From: Bacteroidota bacterium
GTDB lineage: Bacteria; Bacteroidota; Bacteroidia; Chitinophagales; Saprospiraceae
Length of the DNA: 64,000 bases
NCBI GenBank assembly: GCA_024743405.1
Contig: JANSWP010000022.1
Location: forward strand, 16,632 to 80,631
Direction: 5' to 3'
This document shows, one piece after another, positions 43,793 to 52,612 of the stretch. A program made the position numbers and the translations under genes. The notes beneath the pieces were generated by a model, which was not told the DNA's origin, searched no databases, and saw only the letters and a list, made by a program, of their open reading frames with translations. Each line of letters begins with the position of its first letter. Position 1 is the stretch's first letter.

Positions 43793-45424
43793 TTAAAACC
43801 TAAAACCTATATTCAACCCAATCCAACCTTTTAGACTGGTACCGTCTTTCAGGGTTTTGTTAATAATCTTGTAAGGGACGAGTGAGGAGCCATATTCGCC
43901 TGTATCAGCATTTGTTTTTTGAGAGAGCATAATATTAACCGTTGGTCCCCAGAAAAAACCTGCCATTTTTCCAAGTTTCCGGAAATGAAGCATTTTCAAT
44001 TGAGCAATGGTATTAAGTTCATTCGTCCAAATCTCCTTTTCATTTAAATGTATTACTTGAGCCTCAATATTTACATAGGTTTTAGGCGTAAAATCGAGAA
44101 CGGTTCCGATTCCATAACCAACGCCCCATGAATAATTATTGAACCTTGGAAACCTAGTTCCAAAATGGAAAATATTGTAAAACTTCTTTACCCCAAGCTT
44201 GAAACTCATATTAAAATAAAGTAAATCACTCGCATACAATTCAAACTTATTGTAACCGTATTTCACTATATTTATAAGTCCAATTGGTACACCGCTAACT
44301 GTATCTGAAACATTAATGAATCCAATCTGAAAACCGTGTACTTCTTTCGCAATATTTATTCCGCTCACCTGTCCGACTCTTACATCTTTGGCAACATTAA
44401 AAATAGCACCAATTTGCATTTTCGATTTGCCAGCACTCACGTTAAAAAGTCCAGCCGCTTGAAGTGCATCCGATTCTTTTCCAACTATATTGAATAAACC
44501 AGAAGCTTGAACTCCATCAAATTTACCAGAAACAATATTCATCAATCCTGCGCCTTGAACTGCCGCGCCTTGTCTTGAAAAATTAAACAGTCCAGCTGCC
44601 TGTATTCCGGTGGTGGTACCTTTTGTTGAATTGAATAAGCCACCTACTTGAGTCCCAATCACATCATTTCCAACACTATTTCCAAGTCCTGCAACTTGAA
44701 ACCCTTTAACATCCTTTTTGACAGTATTAAATAACCCACCGACTTCTAATCCATTCACGCCTCCTGTTGAACCAATCAACAGATTGAGAGAAACGTTATT
44801 TGTTGTTCGGTAACCATTCTTATTGTTCGTGCTCAAAGTTGGAATAATGGAAAATTGAGCAGGTCGTTTAATTCCTATTGGAGTTAGTTGAGATTCCCAT
44901 TGTAGGCGTATTTTTTCCTGTCGCATCAGACCTGAATCAAAAGGAAATATTTTTTCCTCTGAATTATCAGATTTTATTTCATTAAAATCTCTTTTGCCCG
45001 CAGGATCAATATTCAATTCATCAAATGATAATCTTTCAAAAACTGGTTCTTCCAATTCATTTTGAGTCAAAATCGGTTGTACTTTGTGAGTATTTCTTTC
45101 AGAAATTAATTGCTTATTCTCATCTACTCGAAGTACGATTTGATCTCCAATGGAAACATACACAACCTTGGTTTCACTCAATAATTCATCCAAAGCCATA
45201 GATAAAGGTTTGTCAACAACTTTCGAACTAACTCGCTGATTTACAGGCAAAAAACTACTACTGTATGAAAAATAGACGTTATGATTTTTACTAATATCAG
45301 CAAGTGCTGTCTCCAATGGAACTTCTTTAAACTCCAGTGAGACAAGCTTATTTAATTGGCTTGACTGTGCGAAAACATTCACACATAAAAACCACCCAAT
45401 TAAGAATAATCCTAAATGCTTCAT
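43793..45424 (-). CDS. Secreted protein: STN domain followed by GLFN-type surface repeats
   Basis: A 543-residue exported protein. Signal peptide MKHLGLFLIGWFLCVNVFAQ. Residues about 25-100 are an STN domain (VSLEFKEVPLETALADISKN and the strand pattern to DQIVLRV), the fold at the start of FecA-type receptors and secretins. Residues about 200-390 hold about eight repeats of about 21 residues built on QxAGLFN, for example GIQAAGLFNFSRQGAAVQGA and GVQASGLFNIVGKESDALQA. These resemble surface repeats described in Leptospira LA_2272-type proteins. The last 150 residues look barrel-like. No TonB-dependent plug or FecR domain is present, so the combination is unusual. Confidence 0.82.
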   Translation of the reverse strand: MKHLGLFLIGWFLCVNVFAQSSQLNKLVSLEFKEVPLETALADISKNHNVYFSYSSSFLPVNQRVSSKVVDKPLSMALDELLSETKVVYVSIGDQIVLRVDENKQLISERNTHKVQPILTQNELEEPVFERLSFDELNIDPAGKRDFNEIKSDNSEEKIFPFDSGLMRQEKIRLQWESQLTPIGIKRPAQFSIIPTLSTNNKNGYRTTNNVSLNLLIGSTGGVNGLEVGGLFNTVKKDVKGFQVAGLGNSVGNDVIGTQVGGLFNSTKGTTTGIQAAGLFNFSRQGAAVQGAGLMNIVSGKFDGVQASGLFNIVGKESDALQAAGLFNVSAGKSKMQIGAIFNVAKDVRVGQVSGINIAKEVHGFQIGFINVSDTVSGVPIGLINIVKYGYNKFELYASDLLYFNMSFKLGVKKFYNIFHFGTRFPRFNNYSWGVGYGIGTVLDFTPKTYVNIEAQVIHLNEKEIWTNELNTIAQLKMLHFRKLGKMAGFFWGPTVNIMLSQKTNADTGEYGSSLVPYKIINKTLKDGTSLKGWIGLNIGFRF

Positions 45425-45552
45425 TTCTTATATCGACTGCCAAAAGCGAATTCAAAACTTCGTAAGTTCAGATTTTGACAAAAAAATTGAACTTTGAACA
45501 ACGGAATTTTGAACATTTTTTTCCTAAAAAGCAATCATTTGGGCGAGAACGA

Positions 45553-45816
45553 TTAATTAGTACTTTGCCAAACTGAAAATTGAAAACTGCTTGCACAATT
45601 ACAACCATTGTCTTTTAGAAGGTAACCACCGTTATAAGGTACAAATTTCACATTTTCTGTGGTCATTACTTCCATAACTTTTAAAACAATTGAAATGTCT
45701 GCTTCTCGTAGAAAAGTAGAAGTAAAATGACAACTCAAAATAGTAGCATCTCCAACTTCACTCCATTCCGAAGCTGAAAAACCTTTTCCAAAGCAAAAGA
45801 GGCAGTAATTTGCCAT
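45553..45816 (-). CDS. Doubtful small open reading frame
   Basis: An 87-residue frame with several cysteines (MANYCLFCFGKG, NGCNCASSF). Its first codon lies in the loop of the terminator hairpin 45795-45829, which argues against translation from there. An internal start at a later methionine is possible. No family recognised. Confidence 0.22.
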   Translation of the reverse strand: MANYCLFCFGKGFSASEWSEVGDATILSCHFTSTFLREADISIVLKVMEVMTTENVKFVPYNGGYLLKDNGCNCASSFQFSVWQSTN

Positions 45817-45829
45817 TACTGCCTCTTTT
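45795..45829 (-). terminator. Intrinsic terminator after the SnoaL-like gene
   Basis: Perfect 14-base stem AAAAGAGGCAGTAA (45795-45808) with TTACTGCCTCTTTT (45816-45829) and a 7-base loop, 20 bases beyond the stop codon at 45850. In the minus direction the stem ends in TTTT. Confidence 0.88.
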
Positions 45830-45849
45830 TCAACCTAATACACTGTTTG

Positions 45850-46326
45850 CTATTCGTTTCCTGAATCAGACGCTGCCTCTTCATAAGAACTTTCATTTAT
45901 CCATCCAACATGCACAATCTTCCACTGACCTCTCTTCTTTTCCAAAATTCGAATTTCCCGTGTGATAGCCTCACTTTCTTGAGTAAAACAAACCCAAGCT
46001 CCATTTTTATAAATTCTGAAACTCCAATTTTTACGTTCAACAGTACTTTGGTTTGGATCTGGGTATTTTTCAAAACTTTCTTTCACAAAAGCATTTACTT
46101 CATTCCATCCTTGGTGATCCAAACGCATAAAGTTGGTAGTTCCACTCCAACTTACATAGTCTTTATGCACCCATGTATCTGACCATTTTGCATAATCACG
46201 CTGCCACCAAGAATCAGTTTCTTGTTTGATGGTATTGACAATTGCTTGCTCCTTTTTAGAGAAAGGTTGGCTAAAAGAGGAAAGTGAAAAAATCAAAAAG
46301 GTAAAAATTAAAGTAAAACGATTCAT
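45850..46326 (-). CDS. Secreted NTF2/SnoaL-like fold protein
   Basis: A 158-residue exported protein with signal peptide (MNRFTLIFTFLIFSLSSFSQ). The mature part follows the nuclear-transport-factor-2-like fold: helix KEQAIVNTIKQETDSWWQRD, then WVHKDYVSWSG, strands around NWSFRIYKNGAWVCFTQES and a final IVHVGWINES. Such proteins form small alpha+beta cones that bind or convert small molecules; no catalytic set is certain here. Two tryptophan-rich patches stand out. Confidence 0.8.
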   Translation of the reverse strand: MNRFTLIFTFLIFSLSSFSQPFSKKEQAIVNTIKQETDSWWQRDYAKWSDTWVHKDYVSWSGTTNFMRLDHQGWNEVNAFVKESFEKYPDPNQSTVERKNWSFRIYKNGAWVCFTQESEAITREIRILEKKRGQWKIVHVGWINESSYEEAASDSGNE

Positions 46327-46958
46327 CTTATTAGGTTTTAGAAAGCCGAGGCTTTAAAAGCTAATAAACTACATGAATTTTAACATACTCCAAATCAAAA
46401 CAGACAAGTCCTATATGCAGGTTATTATCTTATAAAGTCTCTAAGTAACGCCTAAAGAATAACTCAGACATTTGCCTATGTATTTTTTGAACTTTTGCGG
46501 CGTTAAAAATACTCGCCGATGCCCTGCATCCTGCGCTGGCTTGTGCCAGAAGGTACAAAGGCGAACGCAAAAAGTATTTTTGCCTTGCTAAAATCCAAAA
46601 TCTACTATTTCAAATTGGCGGACTTATTTTTTAGCCGTTACTAAAGGAATGATTCAATAATAAATATCTATTGACTAATGCATCATTCCTAAACAAAAAA
46701 TGCTTTGATTATCGAATTATTATTCTGGTAGGAAAAGCTTAGGAACGCGGATAGAATAAATTTACATTTATTTTGTCCGTGTTCCTTAAAGTGCGTATCG
46801 GTATCGTATTATCGGTTTGCAGTGATTTTTCTTGAACGTGCGAACTCCTTAAAGATAAGTCTTAATTATGTGTAAGGCAAATACAATAGGAATTGACAAT
46901 GTTTTTTCGGTAAAAAAACTATATTTACCATATATCTGTGATTTCAAATATTACTTTA
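46327..46958. other. Intergenic region, about 630 bases
   Basis: Between two divergent genes. It contains one palindromic element (46444-46641). The remaining sequence (46642-46958) includes a GC-poor region with no gene; promoters for the plus-strand gene must lie here. Confidence 0.6.
46444..46641. repeat. 198-base MITE-like palindrome
   Basis: Ends AGTAACGCCTAAAGAATAAC and, inverted, GTTATTTTTTAGCCGTTAC-type sequence, bounded by TA at 46442-46443 and 46642-46643. The core GTTAAAAATACTCG is at 46502-46515. Inside is a second palindrome around GCTGGCTTGTGCCAG. It belongs with the ends seen at 27424-27503 and 53685-53844. Confidence 0.78.
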
Positions 46959-47819
46959 ATGAGCACCTCAAATAAAGGATTAACAAGCGAAGATTTTGTC
47001 ATTATTGCAGTCATGGCATTTGGTTTTTTTGGCGGATTAATCGCTCAAAAAATGGATTATCAACCTATTATTGTTTCTATTCTTTTTGGGACAGGAATCG
47101 CATCATTGGTTTATCGATTTTTAGGAGGTATACAGGATAGTACTTCTTTCAATCTTGGACCAGTAAAAATAGTAGGAGCCCTTGCTGCCCTTATTGGAAC
47201 AGCTTGGGTGATTGATTTTAAATTAGAAAAACAAGTTCAACCAATTGAACAATTGTCTATTATGCCTCCAATTAATGAATGGTTTGGAATGAAAAAAGAT
47301 GGTTCACCCGTAGCTGTTTCTGTCAATGAAGCTACCATCGACCCACCTACTCAAGGATTAGAAGAAAACCGATTATCTTTAAAATATGAAGATGACCAAA
47401 TCAAAGTTTTCGATAGAGATAATGCTGATTTTTTGTTCGGATATTTTGGAATGAGTGAGTTTAAAAATTTTGACAAAGGAGCACTTTTTAATGCCTTTCC
47501 AAATAAGGTTTCAGATTTTACAGTTACCAAAGAATTAAGCCCAGAAGATGCACCTTTGGATTTGAGTCGAGACAATATTCCTTTCAAAATCAATGTAACC
47601 AGTTTTGAAAATAATAAGTCATATTTCAAATTATTAAGCTCGAGTGATAATTCGGTTTTATATACTGGAAACATCACTACTCGAGGAGCTGAAATCGTTG
47701 AAATCAATGGAAGGTTTTATTTCATTAGTATATTCTCAGTAAATCATCAAGGCAAAGAGAAAAAACATTATGCGAAATTTTTAGTAGGCGAGCTATCCCC
47801 TAAATTAAACTTAGAATAG
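46959..47819 (+). CDS. Hypothetical membrane protein
   Basis: A 286-residue protein with three N-terminal membrane segments (about 12-32, 37-57 and 70-87) and a soluble C-terminal part rich in beta strands (about 90-286), such as FKINVTSFENNKSYFKLLSS and INGRFYFISIFSVNHQG. No family recognised. I start at the ATG at 46959; a GTG start at 46938 is possible. It is followed after three bases by the DUF2237 gene, so the two are an operon. Confidence 0.7.
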   Translation: MSTSNKGLTSEDFVIIAVMAFGFFGGLIAQKMDYQPIIVSILFGTGIASLVYRFLGGIQDSTSFNLGPVKIVGALAALIGTAWVIDFKLEKQVQPIEQLSIMPPINEWFGMKKDGSPVAVSVNEATIDPPTQGLEENRLSLKYEDDQIKVFDRDNADFLFGYFGMSEFKNFDKGALFNAFPNKVSDFTVTKELSPEDAPLDLSRDNIPFKINVTSFENNKSYFKLLSSSDNSVLYTGNITTRGAEIVEINGRFYFISIFSVNHQGKEKKHYAKFLVGELSPKLNLE

Positions 47820-47822
47820 GTC

Positions 47823-48311
47823 ATGAAAAAACGAAAAACGCCATTTCTATTTATGCTTTTTGCGATAGGTCTTGCCCTGTTCATTCATCAAAAAAAAGCT
47901 CCTAAAAACGCTTCTGATTTCATTAGACCCTCCAATCAAGTCCAAAAAAATGTACTCGGTTCGGCACTTCAAGTTTGTTCAAAAGAACCACTAACTGGTT
48001 TTCTTAGAGATGGATCTTGCAATACCAACCGCAATGACGGTTGCCGTCATGTAGTTTGTGCAGAAATGACCAAAGACTTTTTGGAGTACACCAAAAAATC
48101 AGGAAATGACCTATCTTCTCGCAATACAAAATCAAACTTTCCTGGTTTAAAAGAAGGCGATTTCTGGTGTTTATGCGTTTCTAGATGGATGGAAGCCTCT
48201 AATGATAGAGTGCCGCCTCCTGTTTTATTACATGCGACGCATGAAGAGACTTTAAAGTATATTCCGATCCAAACTTTGCAAAAAGAGGCTGTTTATACAC
48301 ATGAGTTTTAA
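47823..48311 (+). CDS. DUF2237 domain protein with an N-terminal membrane segment
   Basis: A 162-residue protein. Residues 41-150 are a full DUF2237 domain: NVLGSALQVCSKEPLTGFLR, CRHVVCAEMTKDFLEYTKKSGNDLS and GDFWCLCVSRWMEA, with conserved cysteines at 52, 66, 74, 79, 116 and 118. Ordinary family members are about 120 residues and lack a signal; here residues 7-22 form a membrane segment, so the domain may be anchored outside the cytoplasm. The function of the family is unknown. It is probably cotranscribed with the preceding membrane protein. Confidence 0.85.
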   Translation: MKKRKTPFLFMLFAIGLALFIHQKKAPKNASDFIRPSNQVQKNVLGSALQVCSKEPLTGFLRDGSCNTNRNDGCRHVVCAEMTKDFLEYTKKSGNDLSSRNTKSNFPGLKEGDFWCLCVSRWMEASNDRVPPPVLLHATHEETLKYIPIQTLQKEAVYTHEF

Positions 48312-48464
48312 TAACAGGCATTCGGAGCTTTGAGCTTGCCTGAAAATAAAAGCTAGACTTTATGGTATCTTTTTGACTTCATCCTTCGTTGTGAAATTGG
48401 TCATTTATCCAGATAAATTCCCAACTCCACGCCTAAACTGAATCGTTTATTTATATGCAAGTTC

Positions 48465-49439
48465 TTACTTCTTCCGCTCTGTCACATACTTAACCAAATT
48501 TTCGAGAGAATCACGGACAGTTGATTTTGGGAAAGTATGAAGGATTTCAAAAGCCTCTTCCCTGTATTGATACATTGCTTTTTTGGCATATTCTAGCCCA
48601 CCGCTTTGATGAACAAAATCAATTACTTCCTTGACTTTTTCGGACTTAGTATTGTGTCTTTTTATGATATTGATAATACGCCGCCGTTCCGAACGTGGTG
48701 CTTCTTGAAGTGCAAAAATAAGTGGTAATGTCATCTTTTTCTCCTTGATGTCAATGCCTAAAGGCTTACCTACATCATCCGTTCCGAAATCAAATAAATC
48801 ATCTCGAATTTGAAACGCAATACCAATTTTTTCACCAAACAGACGAAGTTTTTCAACAACTTCAGGATCTTGATTAGTAGATGCCGCTCCTGCACTACAC
48901 GCACAAGCAATTAAAGAGGCCGTTTTTGCTTTTATAATTTCATAATAAATCTCTTCCTTAATATCTAACCTTCGAGCTTTCTCCATTTGCAAAAGCTCCC
49001 CTTCTGTCATTGCTTTCACAGCTCCTGCCATAATTTCTAATAAGAGATACTCTTTTCTCTTGGTCGCTAACAGCAAGCCTTGGGATAAAAAATAATCTCC
49101 AACAATTACCGCAATTTTATTTTTCCAAAGCGCATTGACAGAAAAAAAACTACGACGCTCGTAGGCATCATCCACAACGTCATCATGAACTAAAGAAGCG
49201 GTATGAACCAATTCAATAAAAGAAGCAGCCGTATAGCTAGATTCATTTAACTCGCCGCAAAGTTTAGCACTCAAAAAGACAAACATTGGACGCATTTGCT
49301 TACCCTTCCGACGAGCAATGTAATAAGTAATTCGATCCAATAAAGCCACATTACTTTTCAAGGAATCTCGAAAGTGTTTCTCAAATTCTTTAAGCTCTTG
49401 CTCTATCGGTTGTTTGATGGTCTTAAGTGATTGGACCAT
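48465..49439 (-). CDS. Polyprenyl diphosphate synthase (octaprenyl/heptaprenyl type)
   Basis: A 324-residue trans-isoprenyl diphosphate synthase making the long side chain of menaquinone or similar. The first aspartate-rich motif is DDVVDDAYERR and the second DDLFDFGTDD; GKQMRPMFVFLSAKL, IELVHTASLVHDDVVD and GDYFLSQGLLLAT are family regions. I start at the ATG at 49439 rather than the TTG at 49454. Chain length cannot be fixed from sequence. It stands alone. Confidence 0.94.
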   Translation of the reverse strand: MVQSLKTIKQPIEQELKEFEKHFRDSLKSNVALLDRITYYIARRKGKQMRPMFVFLSAKLCGELNESSYTAASFIELVHTASLVHDDVVDDAYERRSFFSVNALWKNKIAVIVGDYFLSQGLLLATKRKEYLLLEIMAGAVKAMTEGELLQMEKARRLDIKEEIYYEIIKAKTASLIACACSAGAASTNQDPEVVEKLRLFGEKIGIAFQIRDDLFDFGTDDVGKPLGIDIKEKKMTLPLIFALQEAPRSERRRIINIIKRHNTKSEKVKEVIDFVHQSGGLEYAKKAMYQYREEAFEILHTFPKSTVRDSLENLVKYVTERKK

Positions 49440-49845
49440 AGAAGGTTTTTCCAAAAAATTATCGATCCGTTTAATGGTATTCCAATGAAACTGATCGGAA
49501 TTAAAGCATCTTTAAAAATTTTCCGCACTGAAAATCAATAGGTTATGGTTTTGACAAAAAATTATCCCATGAGTTTATCTAGATAAACGAGCGAGGAATT
49601 TATGATCAAGTTCATAAGGCATTGGTTTTCAAGAATGAAAAGTTTAAACATGTTCTTAAATATAGGTGACCAAAGGTAAATTAATAAAGGATATTTTAAC
49701 GAAATGGTTGCTGGAATTTGAAAAAGTTGAATAACAATAAAATCAAGTAAAAGTTAAGACGATTAATTAAATAGCAAATCTCAGCTTTTACAATTACCTT
49801 TGTAAATTGAAGTTCCGATACTGAATTACAGAAAATTGAGCAATC
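49440..49845. other. Divergent intergenic region
   Basis: About 400 AT-rich bases. A Bacteroidota -7-like box, TACCTTTG, is at 49795-49802, 43 bases upstream of the plus-strand cargo gene. No other gene or repeat is evident. Confidence 0.55.
49795..49802 (+). promoter_or_regulatory. Possible -7 box (TAnnTTTG) of the T9SS cargo gene
   Basis: TACCTTTG matches the Bacteroidota -7 consensus at a sensible distance from the ATG at 49846. The -33 TTTG element is not clear. Confidence 0.4.
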
Positions 49846-50991
49846 ATGAAGAAAAATCTACTCGTACTTTTTGCATTTTTTCATCTAACTACTATCTCAC
49901 TAGCACAAGTCGTAGTGACCTCTGCAACGTTTCCGCAGATTGGTGACACGCTTAAAGTTGCTGTTGACAATCTCCCCGAAAACATAGAAATAACTGCCGC
50001 AGGTGGGAACCAAATTTGGGACTACAGTGGTCTTTCTGCACCTTTCGAAGCTATCTCTATTTATAGAGATGCTTCAGAAGGAAGCGTTTTTGACCAAGTT
50101 CCAGATGCTACCCTATTCTTCGAAACAGCTCAAGCAGGCGAATCTTATTTTAAGGTCAACAATAATACTTTGGAACTATTAGCTGTCAATGGTGGTGGCG
50201 GTGGTCAAGGTGGAGGTTTTGACTTGAATACATTACTTCGATTCAATCCACCTTTGGTAGAACGTAGAGCATTGACTTTTCCTCAACAAGATATTTCAAA
50301 TACCAGTGTTTTCATCGCATTAGCTACTGACGATTTACCACAAGAGATTTTGGATATTTTAGATCTACCCCTTTTACCTGACTCCCTTCGAATCAATATA
50401 GAAACAGAGCGAATTGACTTCGTCGATGCGTGGGGAAGTATGACAATTCCGGGTGGAATTTATGATGTATTAAGAGTAAAAAGAACGGAAACGAATAATA
50501 TATCTGTTGAAGCATTAGTTCCCATTTTAGGTTGGACAGATGTAACAGATTTAGTCGCTCCATTTTTAGCTGATTTAGGCAATGGCACTAGTGTTTCTTA
50601 CTTGTACTATAATGATGTTGAAAAAGAAGTCATCGCAAATGTCTCTATGAATGAAGATGAGACAGAGGTCACACAAGTTATTTTCAAGTCAAATGAAATT
50701 GTAAATAGTACTGCCACGGTTACTGATCTTTCCCCAAATATTTTCGCTTATCCTAATCCTGCTATTTTCGATACTAGGTTTGAATTTACCAATTTGAAAA
50801 CAGGTGATTACAAATTGAAAGTTTACAATATCCTTGGTGTTAATGTAATGGAGAAGAATTATTATATCAGCGGAAGTCGAACTGTGAAAGTCGATTTAAA
50901 TACCTTAACAAAAGGAACATATCTATATAGTTTGGTAGATGGTAAAGGGAAAACCTTAATGACCAAAAGACTAATGATCGTAAGACCATAG
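49846..50991 (+). CDS. Secreted protein with T9SS type A sorting domain
   Basis: A 381-residue exported protein. Signal peptide MKKNLLVLFAFFHLTTISLAQ. The body (about 22-295) is a single beta-rich domain of unknown function, with NQIWDYSGLSAPFEAISIYR and a glycine-rich loop at GGGGGQGGGF-like sequence (residues about 105-115). The C-terminus (about 302-381) is a type A sorting domain (NIFAYPNPAIFDTRFEF, LKVYNILGVNVMEKNY, LTKGTYLYSLVDGKGKTL). A terminator follows at 51060. Confidence 0.9.
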   Translation: MKKNLLVLFAFFHLTTISLAQVVVTSATFPQIGDTLKVAVDNLPENIEITAAGGNQIWDYSGLSAPFEAISIYRDASEGSVFDQVPDATLFFETAQAGESYFKVNNNTLELLAVNGGGGGQGGGFDLNTLLRFNPPLVERRALTFPQQDISNTSVFIALATDDLPQEILDILDLPLLPDSLRINIETERIDFVDAWGSMTIPGGIYDVLRVKRTETNNISVEALVPILGWTDVTDLVAPFLADLGNGTSVSYLYYNDVEKEVIANVSMNEDETEVTQVIFKSNEIVNSTATVTDLSPNIFAYPNPAIFDTRFEFTNLKTGDYKLKVYNILGVNVMEKNYYISGSRTVKVDLNTLTKGTYLYSLVDGKGKTLMTKRLMIVRP

Positions 50992-51059
50992 TTTAATAAG
51001 TCGTGCATAAATTGCACTGACACTTTCATTCATAACTAATTATATCGCTATAAAAATAG

Positions 51060-51087
51060 AAAGTGGTGTTAACTATGGCACCACTTT
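51060..51087 (+). terminator. Intrinsic terminator after the T9SS cargo gene
   Basis: AAAGTGGTG (51060-51068) pairs with CACCACTTT (51079-51087), followed by TTT. Confidence 0.8.
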
Positions 51088-51142
51088 TTTTATGTCCAAT
51101 TGAGAACTTTAAAAAGCTCAAAAAATTCAGATATTTGTGGTT

Positions 51143-51805
51143 ATGAAAGACCATGCATTTATACCATACAAAGGGCTCAACTTTTCTGAAGAGAAAGCAC
51201 TTCAACAAAGTGCCGATTTTCACGAATTCTTTGATAAACGTCGAAGTGTTCGCCATTTTTCAGATAAGCCTGTCCCTAGAGAAATTATTGAAAAAATAAT
51301 AATGACTGCCTCGTCAGCGCCTTCAGGTGCCCATAAACAACCCTGGGTTTTTTGTGCGGTTTCTGATCCTCAAATCAAAAAACAAATACGAATCGCTGCT
51401 GAAGAAGAAGAATACAAAAGTTATCATGGTCGAATGTCTGAAGAGTGGCTTGAAGATTTGGCTCCTATGGGTACGAATGAACACAAACCATTTCTTGAGA
51501 TTGTACCATGGCTCATTATTGTTTTCAAAAAGCCTTATGATATTGTGGACGGACAAAAAAAACAAAACTACTATGTAAGCGAATCTGTCGGCTTAGCGGC
51601 TGGTTTTTTACTTGCTGCCATACATAATGCCGGCTTGGTATCTTTAACACACACACCAAGCCCGATGAAATTTTTACAGAAAGTCCTCAATCGTCCTGAA
51701 AATGAAAAGCCCTTTCTACTTATACCGGTAGGATATCCGGCGGATGATGCCGAAGTTCCTGATATCTCCAGAAAACTTGCAAAGGATGTAATTGTTTACT
51801 ACTAA
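51143..51805 (+). CDS. Nitroreductase-family flavoprotein resembling iodotyrosine deiodinase
   Basis: A 220-residue FMN-dependent enzyme, starting at the ATG at 51143. The flavin site is visible in RRSVRHFSDKPVPREIIEK and SAPSGAHKQPWVF, and GLVSLTHTPSP and LLIPVGYPADDAEVPD close the fold. The segment EEYKSYHGRM...NEHKPFL carries Glu, Tyr and Lys at spacings of 4 and 21 residues, the same spacing as the substrate-binding E157/Y161/K182 of human iodotyrosine deiodinase. Bacterial homologues with this triad dehalogenate halotyrosines. That activity is inferred here. It stands alone, upstream of the TANGO2-like gene. Confidence 0.9.
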   Translation: MKDHAFIPYKGLNFSEEKALQQSADFHEFFDKRRSVRHFSDKPVPREIIEKIIMTASSAPSGAHKQPWVFCAVSDPQIKKQIRIAAEEEEYKSYHGRMSEEWLEDLAPMGTNEHKPFLEIVPWLIIVFKKPYDIVDGQKKQNYYVSESVGLAAGFLLAAIHNAGLVSLTHTPSPMKFLQKVLNRPENEKPFLLIPVGYPADDAEVPDISRKLAKDVIVYY

Positions 51806-51886
51806 AAAATCAATATTCTCAGTTTACGGTTCCGCTCATCTAAAGGGAATTGCAAATTGTGAGTTTGAAAACTGCGAACTAGAAAC

Positions 51887-52612
51887 ATGTGTACGGTCAC
51901 TTATATCCCTCAAAAAGAAGGTTTTATTCTAACTTCAAATCGGGATGAAAATGCTGCAAGATCACCAAAAAATTTGAGTCGAATAACGCAAGATGGAGTT
52001 GAGTTAATCTTTCCGAGAGATACAGCTGCGGGTGGAACATGGATTGCAATCTCAGAAACAAATCGAATGGTTTGCGTTTTAAATGGAGCTTTTAAAAAGC
52101 ATAAACATCGACCACCTTATCGGCGAAGTAGAGGATTAATTGTTTTAGATTTTTTCAAATATTCAAATGCCAAAACCTTCTTTAAGGAGTATGATTTTGA
52201 AAGAATCGAACCTTTTACCATGTTTATTTTTGATAATGGCGATTTATTTGAATTTCGATGGGACGAACAAGAAAAGCATATATCCATCTTAGATAAAACA
52301 GAAAAATATATTTGGTCTTCTTGTACCCTATATAATCCAGAATGGCAAGAAAAACGGGCTAACTGGTTTAATGAATGGAAAGAAGATCAAGATGATTTCA
52401 GCCGAGATTCTATTTTAGAATTCCATAAAAACGGCGGCGAAAAAGATGAATGGAATGGGTTCATCATGAATCGAATGAATATGGTTCAAACAGTTAGTAT
52501 CACCAGTATTTCACAAACTTCGAAAGGCTTTGACATGAAATATTATGACTTAGTAAATGAGGATATGAAGCAAGAACAATTGATATTCAAAAAGAATTTT
52601 GTCAAAATATGA
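51887..52612 (+). CDS. TANGO2/NRDE family protein
   Basis: A 241-residue protein of the NRDE (TANGO2) family. The conserved start MCTVTYIPQKEGFILTSNRDEN includes the catalytic-like Cys2 and the NRDE motif, followed by PRDTAAGGTWIAISE and NRMVCVLNGAF. Eukaryotic relatives are linked to heme or lipid handling; the reaction in bacteria is unclear. The ATG at 51887 puts Cys at position 2, as in the family. Its end overlaps the next gene by four bases. Confidence 0.92.
   Translation: MCTVTYIPQKEGFILTSNRDENAARSPKNLSRITQDGVELIFPRDTAAGGTWIAISETNRMVCVLNGAFKKHKHRPPYRRSRGLIVLDFFKYSNAKTFFKEYDFERIEPFTMFIFDNGDLFEFRWDEQEKHISILDKTEKYIWSSCTLYNPEWQEKRANWFNEWKEDQDDFSRDSILEFHKNGGEKDEWNGFIMNRMNMVQTVSITSISQTSKGFDMKYYDLVNEDMKQEQLIFKKNFVKI

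Noticed and set aside
48315..48342. CAGGCA/TGCCTG inverted repeat as a terminator of the DUF2237 gene
   Set aside because: Only six pairs with a long loop and a weak T tail; not convincing.
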